A DNA stretch of 64,000 bases from Cycas panzhihuaensis (Eukaryota; Cycadophyta), in NCBI GenBank assembly GCA_023213395.1, contig CM041465.1, positions 198,717,741 to 198,781,740 of the forward strand, read 5' to 3'. The notes below the pieces were generated by a model. The model did no database searches and had not been told where the DNA came from. It saw only the letters and a program-made list of their open reading frames with translations. Below, piece by piece: positions 10,980 through 22,629 of this stretch; within the stretch, counting starts at the first letter, position 1; the number at the start of each line of letters is the position of its first letter. A program made the translations under genes and the position numbers.

Positions 10980-13900
10980 TATCATACAACTTGAAGGAGA
11001 CATGTTGCAAATCCAAACTAACTTCAATAAAAAATTTGAAAAGGTAATATAAGAGCTCATAATTATGAAACTTTCTAACGAAGAAGACAACCATTATAAG
11101 TTAGAAGAAAATATTGAATTCAATGATACTACTCACATACGTGAGGGTCACTTTAATAACAAAGATAAAGATAATGATAATAGATGCTTCCATCTTAACT
11201 CTCTTCCTAAGTTAGAAATCAAGAAATTGAATGGCATATATGCACATACCTAGGTCACCCAAATGGAGCAATACTTTTATCTTTACTAGGCTCCAACTGA
11301 CAAGAATATCCCTATTATCTCTCTACACATGGATGGGCTTAGTTATTAATATGAAGGTTTTGTCAAAGACCTTATAGCTTAATATAATAACACATAAGAT
11401 CACAACCACTTCAACTAGTTAGCTAAAGTCAAATAGAAGGGCACTATTTCAACTTATACAACATAATACCAATATCTCTCCATAAGGGTTGATGGTCTCT
11501 ATCATGACAAATTACTTGAGTTATACGTTGGTGTATTATAGGATGAGATCACACATGAGTTATAGCCCTTAAAACTTGATAACATCTCTATATCTATCAA
11601 TTTTTCTTAACACATCGAAGCTAAAAATAATGTATCTTGACCATTTCCATGAATTTTCCTAGAAAAATGATCGTAATCTTAGCTTTTTCATATATGATAA
11701 ATGACTTCCTCAGAGATAGATAAAAAACAGTTGAAAGGGTTATGTTTTTTTTACAATAAAAAGTAGAACAAAGAACATAAGTGCCTTGAACGGTGCTTAT
11801 TAATTATTAAGGACATCCTAGATGATGGACCAACAAAAGAAATCCACCTGGAGCTAAAAAATAATGACCATGATCCACTTGAGGAGGGAAGATGAAGATT
11901 GCCACTATTATATCTATGCATGCCCTTATTGGAATTATGACCCCACAAACACTCAAATTTATTAGGTATATCAAGAAAACGAAAGTGGTTATCCTCATAG
12001 ATTTTAGGAGCACCCATAATTTTTTAAATTAGAAACTTATTGAAGAACTTAATTATGTTCTATATGTTATAAAAAATTTCTAGATTATGGTGATTAATAG
12101 AGGGACACACTCTTTGTGGGGAAAAATGTTGTTATATTAAGTTATAAATAGGTTACTATCATCTCTTCACTTCTATATATGTCATTCCATTTAAAGAATT
12201 TGATGTTGTACTCGGGGTATAATGACTTAAACCATTAGAGACCATTCAACTAAATATGCAAGAGCTCTTTATCTTATTTACTTATGAAGAAATTGACTAT
12301 GAATTGAATGGGATAATTCCTCCCCCAACCTAAATCATCAACTCGCATTATATGCAGAGGCTAATTAAAATGGTGGTATAAGGATCATTCCTAAATATTA
12401 TGCTCTGGAAGGTTAGAAACTTCCAATGGAGGGGGATATTCTCCAAGATGATAACATTCTCAATGACTTGAAATTAGTGCTTTATCACTAAAACTAAGTC
12501 TTTAAGGATATTCCTCAAGGTCTTCCCCTAACACAAGACTAAGATCACGACATTGACCTAGTAGCTAGAAGTAATCCTCCTTATATTTGGCTATATCAGT
12601 ACCCCTACCACTAAAATAATAAATTTGAATAGATAGTTTAATAACTCCTTAATGCCAGTACTATTAGGAAAAGTAAAAGTACATTTTCTACCCTAATGAT
12701 TTTAGTAAGAAAAAGTGATGGCTCATTTTACATATGTGTAGACTATCATGAGCTTAATAAGATAACCACGAAGGATAAATTTTCTATATCATTCATTGAT
12801 GAACTCTTAGATGAGTTCCATGGAGCAACATTATTCACATCATTAGACTTGAAGTTAGGATGCCATCAAATTAGAATCAAGGCAAACGATGTTTACAAGA
12901 TGATATTTCATACACATGAATGGTATTATGAATTTTTAATCATATCATTTGGCCTTATTAATACCCCATCCACCTTTCAATAACTCATGAACAAACTCTT
13001 TTGGCCTTATTTAAGAAACTTTGTACTAGTCTTTTTTTATAACATTCTAATCTTTAGTCACACTTGGGAAGACCATCTTCATCATGTTGATAAGGCATTA
13101 TAGGTGTTTACAAATAACTAACTTTATACCAAAAATTAAAGTGTTATTTTAGGCAAATAGAAATAGAATATTTAGGCCATATTATCTCCCAAGAAGGAGT
13201 CAAGGTGGATCTTAAGAAGTTTCTAGTTATCATAAATTGGCCTAAACCCAAAAATATCAAGGCCTTCATCGATTCTTAGTAATCATAAGGTATTATCAAA
13301 AGTTTATTTAAGGTTATGCAAGGATTACTTCTGCATTAATTAACTTGTTAGAAAAGGATTTGAATACTTAAAGGTGGATTTAACTACCAATCTAGTTCTT
13401 GTAACACCAAGCTTTATAAAGACCTTCACTATTGAATGTGATGCATTAAGGTAAGGAATTAGAGCAGTCTTAATATAAGAAGGGAAACCTTTAGTCTTTA
13501 AAAGTCATCAACTTACAACTAGGGATAAGTTAAATCCACATATGAGAAGGAGATGCTAGTAATTCTCCATGCGATTAGGAAATGAGGATAATATTTAGTT
13601 GGGATATATTTCTATATTAAAACAAACCATGATAGCTTAAAACATTTCCTAGCTTAAACAATGATATCTAAGGAACAATAAAAATTGGTCCCTAAAATGC
13701 AAGATCCTTGAAATCATATATAAAAAATGTAAGGATAATATAGTAGCTAATGCTTTATGTCACAAGGAAGAAGGCTCTATACTATATCTTATCGCCATGG
13801 TCAATCCCTCTTGGATAGCAGTTGTCAAACAAGAATAGGATCATGACCTCTTTATGAAGTAGATCATTCAAGACCTTCAAGATGTGGTAGGGTACTCAAC

Positions 13901-15010
13901 CCACTACACATGGTTCATAAATATTACTTGGTATAAGAATAGGATATATATGTACCCTTACTCTAGTCTTAATGAGTAAATTTTGCATGATACACATGCC
14001 TCCCCAATAGTATGTTATTCACGTTTCCTATGGATATACTACTACTTAAAATAATATTTATTTTGGAAGGTCAAAAAAGAAGATGTAAAGCAGTATGTTT
14101 CCTCATGTGAAATTTGTCAATGATATAAGATAGAAATAGTCAAGTCCCAAGACTGTTGTAACCCCTTCCTAGACCAAATCAACAATGGGAAGAAATTTCC
14201 ATAGACTTCATAGTGGGTCTTCCTAAGTTTGAAAGAAAAGATATTATACTTGTGGTTGTTGATATGATAACTAAATATTCTCATTTATATAGCATCCAAA
14301 CCATATATAAGGTAAAATAAATTACTAAGATCTTTTTAAGGGATATACACAGGTTGTATGGCATGCCCAAACACATAGTTAATGATCATTATCCAGGTCC
14401 CTAACAACTTCTAAACAAAACTCTTTCATCTACTCAGTAATAAGCTAACAATAAGCTCATCCTACCATGTACAAATAGATGGTTAAACTGAGGTGGTTAA
14501 TAAGTGCCTTCAAAGATACATTTGTTATTAAGCTTTAGACAAGCAAGGCTAGTGGTATCATTTGCTTCCCTTAGTAGAATGGTGGTATAATGCAACTTAT
14601 CATGTATCAATAGGAATGGCTTCATTCCAAGCATTATATGTCTATGAACCACCTACACTTAAGAATTATGCCATAATTAGTTCTAAGTTTCAAGTAGTCA
14701 AGGACCACATCCATCAAATAATAGAGATTCTGAAGATACTAAAGGAAAATTTAAACCTTATATAAAATCAAATGAAAGAATAGGTAGATAAAGTGTGAAG
14801 TGAATAAGTACTTTGACCAAGTGATTGGGCATACTTATGGTTGCAACCATACAAGCAGGCGTCTCTGAAATAAGATGGGAAGAAAAAATTATAACCCTAA
14901 CTTTATGAACCTTACAAAATTCTCAAGAAGATCAATGAAGTTGCATCTACATTGGACTTACCACCACCATCAAGGATCCATAATGTCTTTCACTTTTTAT
15001 GTCTCAAGAT
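10980..15010 (+). pseudogene. Decayed gypsy gag-pol with chromovirus-type C-terminus
   Basis: Order of remnants: gag about 10980-11740, with the TQMEQYF segment near 11260; a degenerate zinc knuckle CFFYNKK..KEHKC near 11740-11785; protease ILIDFRSTHNFLN near 11990-12030 (family LIDSGSTHNF, so Asp is kept and the following Ser-Gly are lost). RT spans about 12600-13150, with the best open part 12696-12983: ILVRKSDGSF, CVDYHELNKIT, FTSLDLKLGCHQIR. RNase H lies at about 13330-13800 and integrase at about 13900-14770, with open part 14562-14765 (VEWWYNATYHVSIGMASF). The end of pol has RIHNVFHFLCLKMVIG near 14975-15020, the chromovirus-type motif just before a chromodomain. Dozens of stops and frameshifts make it long dead. 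Confidence 0.85.
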
Positions 15011-15248
15011 GGTAATTGGGTAGTGGATACAAGTTCAAATAGCATTACCTATCTTAAATGATGTGGGGCAAGTTAAACTCATTTTAGAATGCATCATCAT
15101 GAGAAGAATTCAACATCTACTATCTAGATAAATCATTGAGTATCTCATCAACTAAAAATAACTTCCATAAGAAGATGTAACATGGGAGAATGAACAATTT
15201 ATCCATGAGCAATCTGAGATCAGTAAGCTTTGAGGGCAAAGCTTTTTT

Positions 15249-15260
15249 AAGGGGGGGGGA
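15249..15260 (+). other. Gypsy (chromovirus) polypurine tract
   Basis: AAGGGGGGGGGA directly precedes the right LTR (start near 15261), as expected for a plus-strand element. Confidence 0.75.
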
Positions 15261-15622
15261 CTTATTAGGGATCTAACCCCTAACTCACCTTCTCTTATAT
15301 CTTCTACTTCTTCTCTCGCTTATCTTTTCTTATATTTTCTACTTCTTCTCTCTTCTTAATATCCCGCATACATAAGTAAGAGTTAGTGTAGTGGCTATAA
15401 ATCCCTATATATATTTATGTAATATGCCACATGTATAAGTAGGCAATTATATGGCTACCATAGAGACCTATATATATTAATATAATCCTTAGAGTGGTGT
15501 ATCTTGAATATTATTACTATTGTATGTAATTAGCAGGTTGCTCCCTCAAAGGGTATTATAATACAAGTGCTCTCTTTGGTGGTGTTGGTATGTTATTTTC
15601 ATTGAAGGAGTAGTATCATATG
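15261..15622 (+). repeat. Gypsy (chromovirus) 3' LTR
   Basis: Begins about TTATTAGGGATC after the purine tract and ends near AGTATCATA. It is about 40 bp longer than the left LTR because of an internal duplication. The end points are accurate to a few bases. Confidence 0.7.
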
Positions 15623-15639
15623 AAATTGACTCCATATCT

Positions 15640-17281
15640 TTAACGATCTTTTATAAAGTATAGTTAGGTTTTCCTAGTGTAATAATTTAGAAATACTAAA
15701 GTACTATTAGGGGATTTGATTATGGCTACATGATCTTTTATAAAGTATACTTAGGTTTTCTTAGTGTAATAATTTAGAAATACTAAAGTACTATTAGGGG
15801 ATTTGATTATGGCTACATCATACTAGTGTGTATAATTTCTAATATCTTCTTATTTCTCTAAGATTTCTCCTAAGCAAAAATATATTTGTAATATTTACCA
15901 TACATACACCCTTCACATATACCTCTTAAACATAAAATCTATGGTAAACTTTCCACTATCTTCATTATGTCCATAAGTTACATGTTTTGATAATTTAGGT
16001 ATCATAATCATTCATGCCATAATTATGTTGTATCATTTACATTAGCAGCAAAAGCATAGGCTTAATTCTAACTTTAAAGTTTCTTGAACATCAAGAAGTC
16101 ATCATTTAGATTTCTAGAAATAACAACTAAAACACATTTCATAAGATCTTTAATCAATTAGTTATCCTTGCAGAACTCTGTTTTTTGTTTTATTTACAAA
16201 CTTAACAGGAAAAAAGAAGATTCTTCCTCATGTATGGTGCATAATATACTCAGCTGAAATTCCCCATTAAAAGGCTAGCTATTTTAAATCCATTGATAGG
16301 CACCATGCTAGCATCCTTAGGTATGATTTTAGCATCATTAGAATTAGAATCCATTGTAGTGTATTGCTCTCAATAAAAAGATGTATACCTTTATGTACCT
16401 AGGTCAAGTATCCAATAATCCTTTTAATCTAAAAATTGAGAAGATGAGGTTCATACTTTAGTACAGTAAGTTGTAATTTTCTTTCATTTTTTATTGTGTT
16501 TTTCCTCTTGCATATGCTTTCTTCTAAACTGATAGTTTTTCACCTTATGGCCTTCTCTCTTCTAATAGTGATACTTTCCAATGCACTTCTTCCTCTTCTT
16601 TTCTTAATTTTGCCTAAACTTTCATGCACTTTTCTCTACCTTCTCATCTCGTTCCCTTTGCATCTGTATAATTATGTCATGATTTGACTTTAGACTCATA
16701 AGAATACTATAGTATTTTAATTTAAAATTTTTAGCTAGAATCAGATTATTTAGTTCATGTAAGGTCATTCCTTCCATCATACCATGCTTTGCATAATCCA
16801 TCTAAAGTATACAAAATAAGGTTGGTAGTCTTAATACAATGAATGCAAATAGTAACTTATTATCAACTAACTTTCTCTTTATCTCTTCTAGCTTGTTCTT
16901 CAAATCCATTATCTTAATTAGATAAGGATTAATAATACATTAATCTTTAATAGTTGCATTTAACATCTCCATTAACAAAACAACTTTATGTTTTGTCCAC
17001 ATCTTCTTAAAAGCATTATATAATTTCATCAAGATTTTATTTGGTATATTTAGGTTATGGATAAGAGCTATGTGATCCAAAGCTAATAATAATTTTAATA
17101 AGCAAATAGTCATACATTATTTTTTTCTCAAGGTGTTCTCTCTTTCTCATCTAACGATATTATGGTCAATTCATATTTGATGATTTTCCATAATAAAGTT
17201 CACCATTAAAGTGATTTCCATACTTTCTTTCCATTTGCTAAATTTATTTCCATTAAAAGTCACTTGCAAAAATTTCTCCAT
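15640..17281 (-). pseudogene. Copia-3: decayed copia gag, protease and integrase start
   Basis: Translating the minus strand through stops gives a gag N-terminus MEKFLQVTFNGNKFSKWKES starting at 17281. A gag helical region follows (MEGMTLHELNNLILAKNF near 16750-16790) and then a degenerate zinc-knuckle-like stretch (about 16545-16600). The GAG-pre-integrase motif LWHE.L.YLNYQ is at about 16000-16030, followed by GICEGCMYGK (about 15905-15935) of the integrase zinc-binding region. The start of the integrase catalytic core ends near 15640 inside an 87 bp tandem duplication. RT and RNase H are missing: the sequence to the left is the gypsy LTR, and no continuation was found beyond that element. 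Stops are frequent throughout. Confidence 0.8.
15645..15818. repeat. 87 bp direct tandem duplication
   Basis: 15645-15731 and 15732-15818 differ at only two positions (AGTTAGG/CTTAGG and CCTAG/TTAG). It lies in the integrase core of Copia-3. Such high identity within an otherwise decayed element shows the duplication is much younger than the insertion. Confidence 0.9.
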
Positions 17282-19177
17282 GGTTGCAACCTTAATAAAT
17301 GATTGAGAATAATCTTCTTTCAATGTTCTCCAATATTAAGAGATTCCTATCTATAGATCAGAGCCTTTTCTTCCATAATTATCTCATCAAAATGTATGCT
17401 AAACATCCTAAACACCTATTTAAGTAGCCCCCATACTTCTATTGGATCCTCCATGCTTTGCACTATTATATTTACTTTTTTATAACCTTTACATTTACTA
17501 ATGTGGCTTAAGACGGCTTGCATAGCCTCCTAGAAGTTTTATACACCAGTAACAATTGCTTTGTGGTTTTTCAATGCTTCACACATGCCTTTTTTAATGT
17601 TTTCTTTGTGTCTAATGCATTACACTTCACTTATTAAGATTTTACAATCACCACATACCCTTATGTACTTTACACAACCATTAACAAGTTTAAAATAGCT
17701 TCAAACTTAGATTTGTATGATGTTACTTTGTTTCATGGCTTTCAATGGCTTAAGAAAAGAGTCTTGCGTGCCTCAAAATGACTTAACATGGATTTGATGG
17801 TGGCCTACACAATAAATCTAGTTTACAAAATCTTCTGAATAAACTTTAAACTATGTTTTTTGGCTTATATGCCTTGCATAGCCTTTAAACAACTTCAAAT
17901 GTTTTCAAACATTTCAAACAACCTTCAACAAGTCCAAGCATTAACGTAATGAAACCTAGGATGTGTACCAACATTCCCATAGCTATATATGTTGTCCTCA
18001 AACTCTAATGTTTATTTGGATTTCTCTTAATGCTACTCACATAACTCACATTTGATTCTAATGCACCCTCAACTTCAAACAATCCAAAAGATCTTAATTT
18101 ATATGGTTTGAATGACCTCCCATGACCATCATATATAAGTTATCACATTTTGTAATCATGCTCTTTAATAAATCATCCTTTCCTTTAAAATTTTAATTTA
18201 TCATTAGGTTTGTGAATGTCACACAACTTCACCAAGCCATGCCACCTTATGCAATTATTGTTTTGTTTAAGAAATTCTTATATTTAACCTCCAATAGTCA
18301 AATTTGAAGATATGACCTTTCTATAAAGGTTGTCACTTTGTAAAATAAAAGTTTCTCTTTTAATCAAAATAGTCAATAGCTTTCATATGTTATACAGTTA
18401 TCATTAGAAACTTGTAGGGGCCTATGGAGAATTAACACTGTTAAATGCAATGGAAGTTACATATTTTCATAGTAAGTAAAAGATAGATGCTTTGTTGAAC
18501 TCACAATGGATGCCAACAATTTAACTTCAATGAAAAATAAATAATTCTTATGCTTAACCACCTCCATGAACTCCAAAACAAAGCATGACATTACTAGATT
18601 CATCCAATCACTTTTGGAGATGTCTAACATACTTTTACTTTATTATATCATTTAAACATGAGACTAAACATTGTCCATCAAATGTTTTACAACTCCAAAC
18701 ACAGATAGTTCGTTCCCAATCACCATTACATTCTCTAAATGGGTCCCAAACTATTAAGAATAATGTTCATTCATGGTTGGATCCTTTAAAATGATCCCCA
18801 TCACTTCAGATGAAGCCCAATGCAACTATCCTCCATCTGACATATGGAAATAAGGCTAGCATGCTTTAAATAATGCCCAGTAGCCATTGGAGTTGCCTAA
18901 TCATGCATATACTCTACCTAATAAATAGAAACATTACCTAACCTTACTTAATTGCTACATATGGCCTCTCAATAGTGGTAGAAGTCACCACATGATAGAA
19001 AGCATGTTGTTGAATGGATAATTTCCTTCATGTTATTATTATACACCAATATTTAATCACTTAGAAATAGAAAAGGATTGTAATCACATTAGCAAGACCT
19101 TCTTTTACATTAGAAAAAGGCCTTTTGATTTGTTCTATGTCTACATCTACTTTGCTTCAACTATATACTCAGAACCT
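17282..19177 (-). other. Copia-3 leader region, no genes seen
   Basis: About 1.9 kb between the gag start and the PBS. It is AT-rich, with no protein similarity on either strand. The length is comparable with the Copia-4 leader (about 1.9 kb) and shorter than that of Copia-1 (about 3.2 kb). Confidence 0.5.
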
Positions 19178-19190
19178 GATTCTGATACCA
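19178..19190 (-). other. Copia-3 primer binding site
   Basis: The minus strand reads TGGTATCAGAATC, close to the initiator-Met PBS, two bases from the TG of the adjoining LTR. It fixes Copia-3 as a minus-strand element whose 5' LTR lies to the right. Confidence 0.75.
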
Positions 19191-19192
19191 TA

Positions 19193-19328
19193 TGAGAAAA
19201 CATGCATACAAATGTAGACATGATCTTGACCATACATAGCAAGTAGAGGACAAGATATATAGGTTTTAATTATCCCTAACCCATATAGGAAAATCTACTA
19301 ATAGTTTTAATTTAAACCCATTTCAACA
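19193..19328 (-). repeat. Probable short 5' LTR of Copia-3
   Basis: On the minus strand it begins TGTTGAAATGGG and ends TTTTCTCA next to the PBS, so it has TG..CA ends. A TATATA-like box lies inside (about 19255-19262). About 136 bp is short for an LTR. No second copy was found in the window, so the outer boundary is inferred from the terminal dinucleotides only. Confidence 0.5.
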
Positions 19329-20192
19329 CATGTTTGTCTTGTGACTTATTAGGTTCAATTGACCTTTTAACGTTGTGTTTCAATTGACTTTCATTGGATT
19401 GTGTTAAATTTGATATGCTTGGTTGGTCAATTTTGATTGGCTAATTTTTAATTAAATAGGGTTATATATTTGTAAGTCCAAAACAATACATCACACTAAC
19501 GATTGTGGCCCTTCGTCATATCTTGTGACCTTTTGCCATGTGTGACTCTTTGTTGTGTTTGAATGAATCTTCAACATATCTGTATAACACTCTCTATGTT
19601 TGCTAACATATTATTGAAGCGTAATCATTTTTCAAACATAAGGAGGACAAGGATGTAGAGCAATCTTATTGATACGTTTTATGCTTATTTATAGATTTAT
19701 AAAAATCCATATCATTGATTTTAGTATAATGTTGTAGTGTTTCAATGTTGATGTTTTCCTTCAATGGTAGCCTTTTTCCTTCTATAATCATTACATAATT
19801 AATAAGCTTAAGTATATATTACTCAATAGTTTTTTACTACTAAAATATAATTTAAACTTTTATGAACAAGAACTAAATTAATACTCTAGCACTCAAGCAC
19901 TTTTAAGCCCACACCTTATACCTTTGCCCTACTTTCTCGCGTAAAGGTTGTTTTACATATTTGATGTAGTCAACTTTACTAGAGAATGTAATTGCTTAAG
20001 AAACTTAATATCTTATTGCATTGATGAATGGATTTTGTCTCTTTTTATTATAAGCTCAATGTAATAGTTCTTGTATTGATATGCTCATACTTGGAGCCAT
20101 AAATCTAATGTTTCTCTCAAGTATAGGCATATACGTGGAAGTCATTATATTGAGCATATCATGACATGAAGTAATGGATTCAATGTCTCTCC

Positions 20193-20193
<1 letters not shown>

Positions 20194-20222
<29 letters not shown>
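20194..20222. repeat. (AT)n microsatellite
   Basis: A perfect alternating TA run of about 29 bp, upstream of the SWEET gene. Confidence 0.9.
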
Positions 20223-20225
<3 letters not shown>

Positions 20226-20553
20226 TGGGTGCTATATTGGAGATAAACACGTGTCCTTTTTAAATTTAGCGAGAATAGCTTACATATAGACATTCCAATA
20301 AGTAAATGCCTATTTCCAAGACATTTTGAAAACAAAACATATAGGCACACTACACAATAATATTTCTATTTAAAGATGTAAATTTTCATGTATTCCATTA
20401 TAATACATGTTCGCCCTCGCCAACTTTTCTAGGGATATTTGTCATATCCGTGATGCCCTAATTCATGGAATTAATCATTATTTGATATAATTGTGACTGT
20501 CATGAAAAGATTTCTGCCTTTGCGTTGCTCACTCGCTTTTGCAAGTTATTTAA

Positions 20554-20631
20554 TTATATATATATATATATATATATTTATTAGGGCGAGAAAATTTTTA
20601 AAGTATATATAACATATATATATATATATAT
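20554..20631. repeat. Two (AT)n microsatellites near the SWEET promoter
   Basis: Alternating TA at 20554-20577 and 20604-20631, separated by GGGCGAGAAAATTTTT. They lie roughly 330-410 bp before the start codon, so they may fall in the promoter. Confidence 0.85.
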
Positions 20632-20960
20632 GGAGAAAATTGACTTTAATATTTTATGTGCTAGAGGGATCCCACTTTCGGATTTCTATTGTGGTAATCC
20701 CCACTTTAATTGACAGCAATCACGAAGGAACAGAATGAGTGACCAATCAAATGGGGGCATTTGGAGCTCTCGCAAAATTCGTCACCCTGCAGATGCACTT
20801 TTCTCTACGTATTGAAATCTTTTACGTGGTGCAAATCCAATGGTCACTCGACTGTATTAGAGCCCTGAAATTTCCGTTCACAAACAATCACAACCGAGGT
20901 TCTGAAAATATCTTCAATTTCGGGCGTTGGACTCGAGCGGCACATCCTACAATTTGTTTG

Positions 20961-22451
20961 ATGGCGAATTTTAGCTTCATTCTTGGAGTTACCGGTAAGA
21001 TAATACCCCTTCCTTCAACGCGCAATTTATAAGCTTCAGTAATTTTTCTGTTGCATCGTCGCAGTTTATGGAATTTGTCGTCGGGGCATTAAAATGATTC
21101 GTACTATAAATATATATCGTCTGATTTTGTTCCAGGAAACGTGCTATCGCTCTTGGTTTTCTTCTCGCCAATGTAAGTTCACGTACTAATTGCGATGAAG
21201 TAGCGCTCTGAAATCATTGTGCCTGTGGTTTGGGATATTCTATTTAGATTTGTAACGCGTTGTGTTGAAGATTTCGGTTGACAGGAAAACATTCTGGCGG
21301 ATAGTGAAAAACAAATCGACGGAGAATTTCAAAGGGTTACCTTACGTCTGCACGCTGCTAAGCACTTCCCTTTGGACATATTATGGATTGCTCAAGCCCG
21401 GTGGGTTGTTGATAGTTACGGTTAATGGGGCAGGTGCTGCAATGGAGGCGATCTTCGTGACTCTGTATCTTATATATGCTCCCAGAGAACGCAAGGCAAA
21501 TAATAGTTGATAGGATTGAATTAATTAAATAATTATTTTCATTGCATATAGAGAGTCCCTTGTACCGAATCATTGTCTTTGAACGTATTCAATTCCGCGT
21601 ATTAAAGAAAGTCAGAATTTAAATATAAATTGTGAGGAGTTCTTATTTGTATTGCAGGTGAAAACCGCTCGCTTAGTGCTGCTTCTGAATGTAACATTTT
21701 TTGGGGGTGTGTTTTTGGTCACATTCCTGGCTTTTCATCATAAGCTGCGGATAAATGCAGTGGGTGCCCTATGCTGTGGGTTCACCTTAGGAATGTATGC
21801 ATCCCCCATGTCCGCCATGGTAGGTTCACGTTGCCGATTTATCTCAAATAATCATTTAATAATATATGGGAATCATGTGTCGACCAAGTACAGTTATAAT
21901 TTAAATTTAATTACATTCAACGTCCATTTATATGTAAATACGTATTGATTTCTTATTTATTCTTGAATATGGCGAATGAAAGAGAACCGTCATCCTAACA
22001 AAAAGCGTGGAGTTCATGCCATTTTTTCTGTCATTTTTCCTGTTTTTGAATGGAGGAGTTTGGACAGCATATGCAGTATTTGTCCGGGACATGTACATTG
22101 GGGTTAGTAATATACCGCTTATTTTTTTTCTGATTTAGGATTGTGCAATCTAGAAACTGTTTCATATGCATGTTCTTTAAAAACTCGATTGAAGTATGAA
22201 CCGAGTGCTGTTGGGAATAAAAATTCCTGCAGATCCCAAATGGAATCGGGTTCGTGCTGGGAGCTGCACAGCTAATTCTGTACGTGAAGTATTATAAGAA
22301 GAGAGAGCCCAAGAGTGGAGAAGAGGAAGCAGACGATCAGAAGAAAGCAGGCTCCGTGGACGTGGAGATGGCAGCTCCTGAAGAAATTGGCAACAAGAAG
22401 TCCATCAATAATGGTCTGCAAAACGGATGGAAACATTCAGTGGCAAAATAG
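20961..22451 (+). CDS. SWEET: SWEET-family bidirectional sugar transporter, six exons
   Basis: Exons read join(20961-20994, 21136-21172, 21285-21495, 21658-21819, 21983-22102, 22233-22451), giving 260 residues with no internal stop. Known family role: passive transport of sugars through a seven-helix membrane protein made of two MtN3/saliva triple-helix repeats joined by a linker helix. Visible: start [17 protein letters not shown]; the four conserved prolines at 23, 43, 144 and 161; pocket residues Asn71, Trp175 and Asn191; repeat 1 about residues 6-93; repeat 2 about 130-210; a charged tail of about 50 residues. [19 protein letters not shown] and the N-terminus look most like the SWEET16/17 clade, whose known members act at the tonoplast; clade and location are inferred. 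All introns are 110-165 bp. Introns 1, 2, 4 and 5 are GT-AG; intron 3 has a GC donor (21496). Alternative: an upstream in-frame ATG at 20751 would add 70 residues. Confidence 0.93.
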
Positions 22452-22582
22452 CATGGCCATTGTAATAACCGTCTCCCAGATTGGAGACCGACTTAGCAGA
22501 GGATGGAGGAGAATATTGGATTAGATAAATAACATGGGAGACTCCTCCTGCACCTTCCTTGGATCCCGTTTTTGTCGTTTGA

Positions 22583-22588
22583 AATAAA
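22583..22588 (+). promoter_or_regulatory. Likely polyadenylation signal of SWEET
   Basis: AATAAA about 130 bp after the SWEET stop codon, in a position suitable for the 3' end of the transcript. It is inferred from motif and distance only. Confidence 0.55.
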
Positions 22589-22629
22589 GATAAATTTCGG
22601 GCAAAGCTGGTGCCCTCGTGTCCCAATGC

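Larger units (their letters stand above)
9663..15622 (+). mobile_element. Decayed Ty3/gypsy element, chromovirus type
   Basis: Seen: two similar terminal sequences, at about 9663-9984 and 15261-15622, both with CCCCTAA, pyrimidine-rich CTTCTACTTCTTCTCTC stretches and GGTTATCCTC/GGTTGCTCCC blocks. A PBS follows the left copy and a purine tract precedes the right one. Inside, gag, protease, RT, RNase H and integrase remnants come in the gypsy order on the plus strand, with a C-terminal segment like those of chromoviruses. Stops are very frequent, mostly TAA/TAG where CAA/CAG or TGG is expected. I could not assign a target-site duplication with confidence. Confidence 0.85.
19329..20700. other. 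Intergenic region upstream of SWEET, with (AT)n tracts
   Basis: No coding similarity was seen. Three (AT)n runs lie at 20194-20222, 20554-20577 and 20604-20631, the last two within 420 bp of the SWEET start codon. No confident core promoter was assigned, because the (AT)n runs mask any TATA box. Confidence 0.5.

Noticed and set aside
11751-12017. Minus-strand 88-codon frame
   Set aside because: It is antisense to the recognisable zinc-knuckle and protease remnants of the chromovirus.
9663-15622. Chromovirus inserted into Copia-3
   Set aside because: Adjacency suggests it, but no RT or RNase H part of Copia-3 was found to the left of 9663 and no clear target duplication was seen.
16496-16687. 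63-codon hydrophobic plus-strand frame
   Set aside because: It lies opposite the Copia-3 gag remnant; the hydrophobic composition reflects the antisense of a Lys/Glu-rich gag.
20194-20631. TATA box of the SWEET promoter
   Set aside because: The long alternating AT tracts make any TATA call arbitrary.
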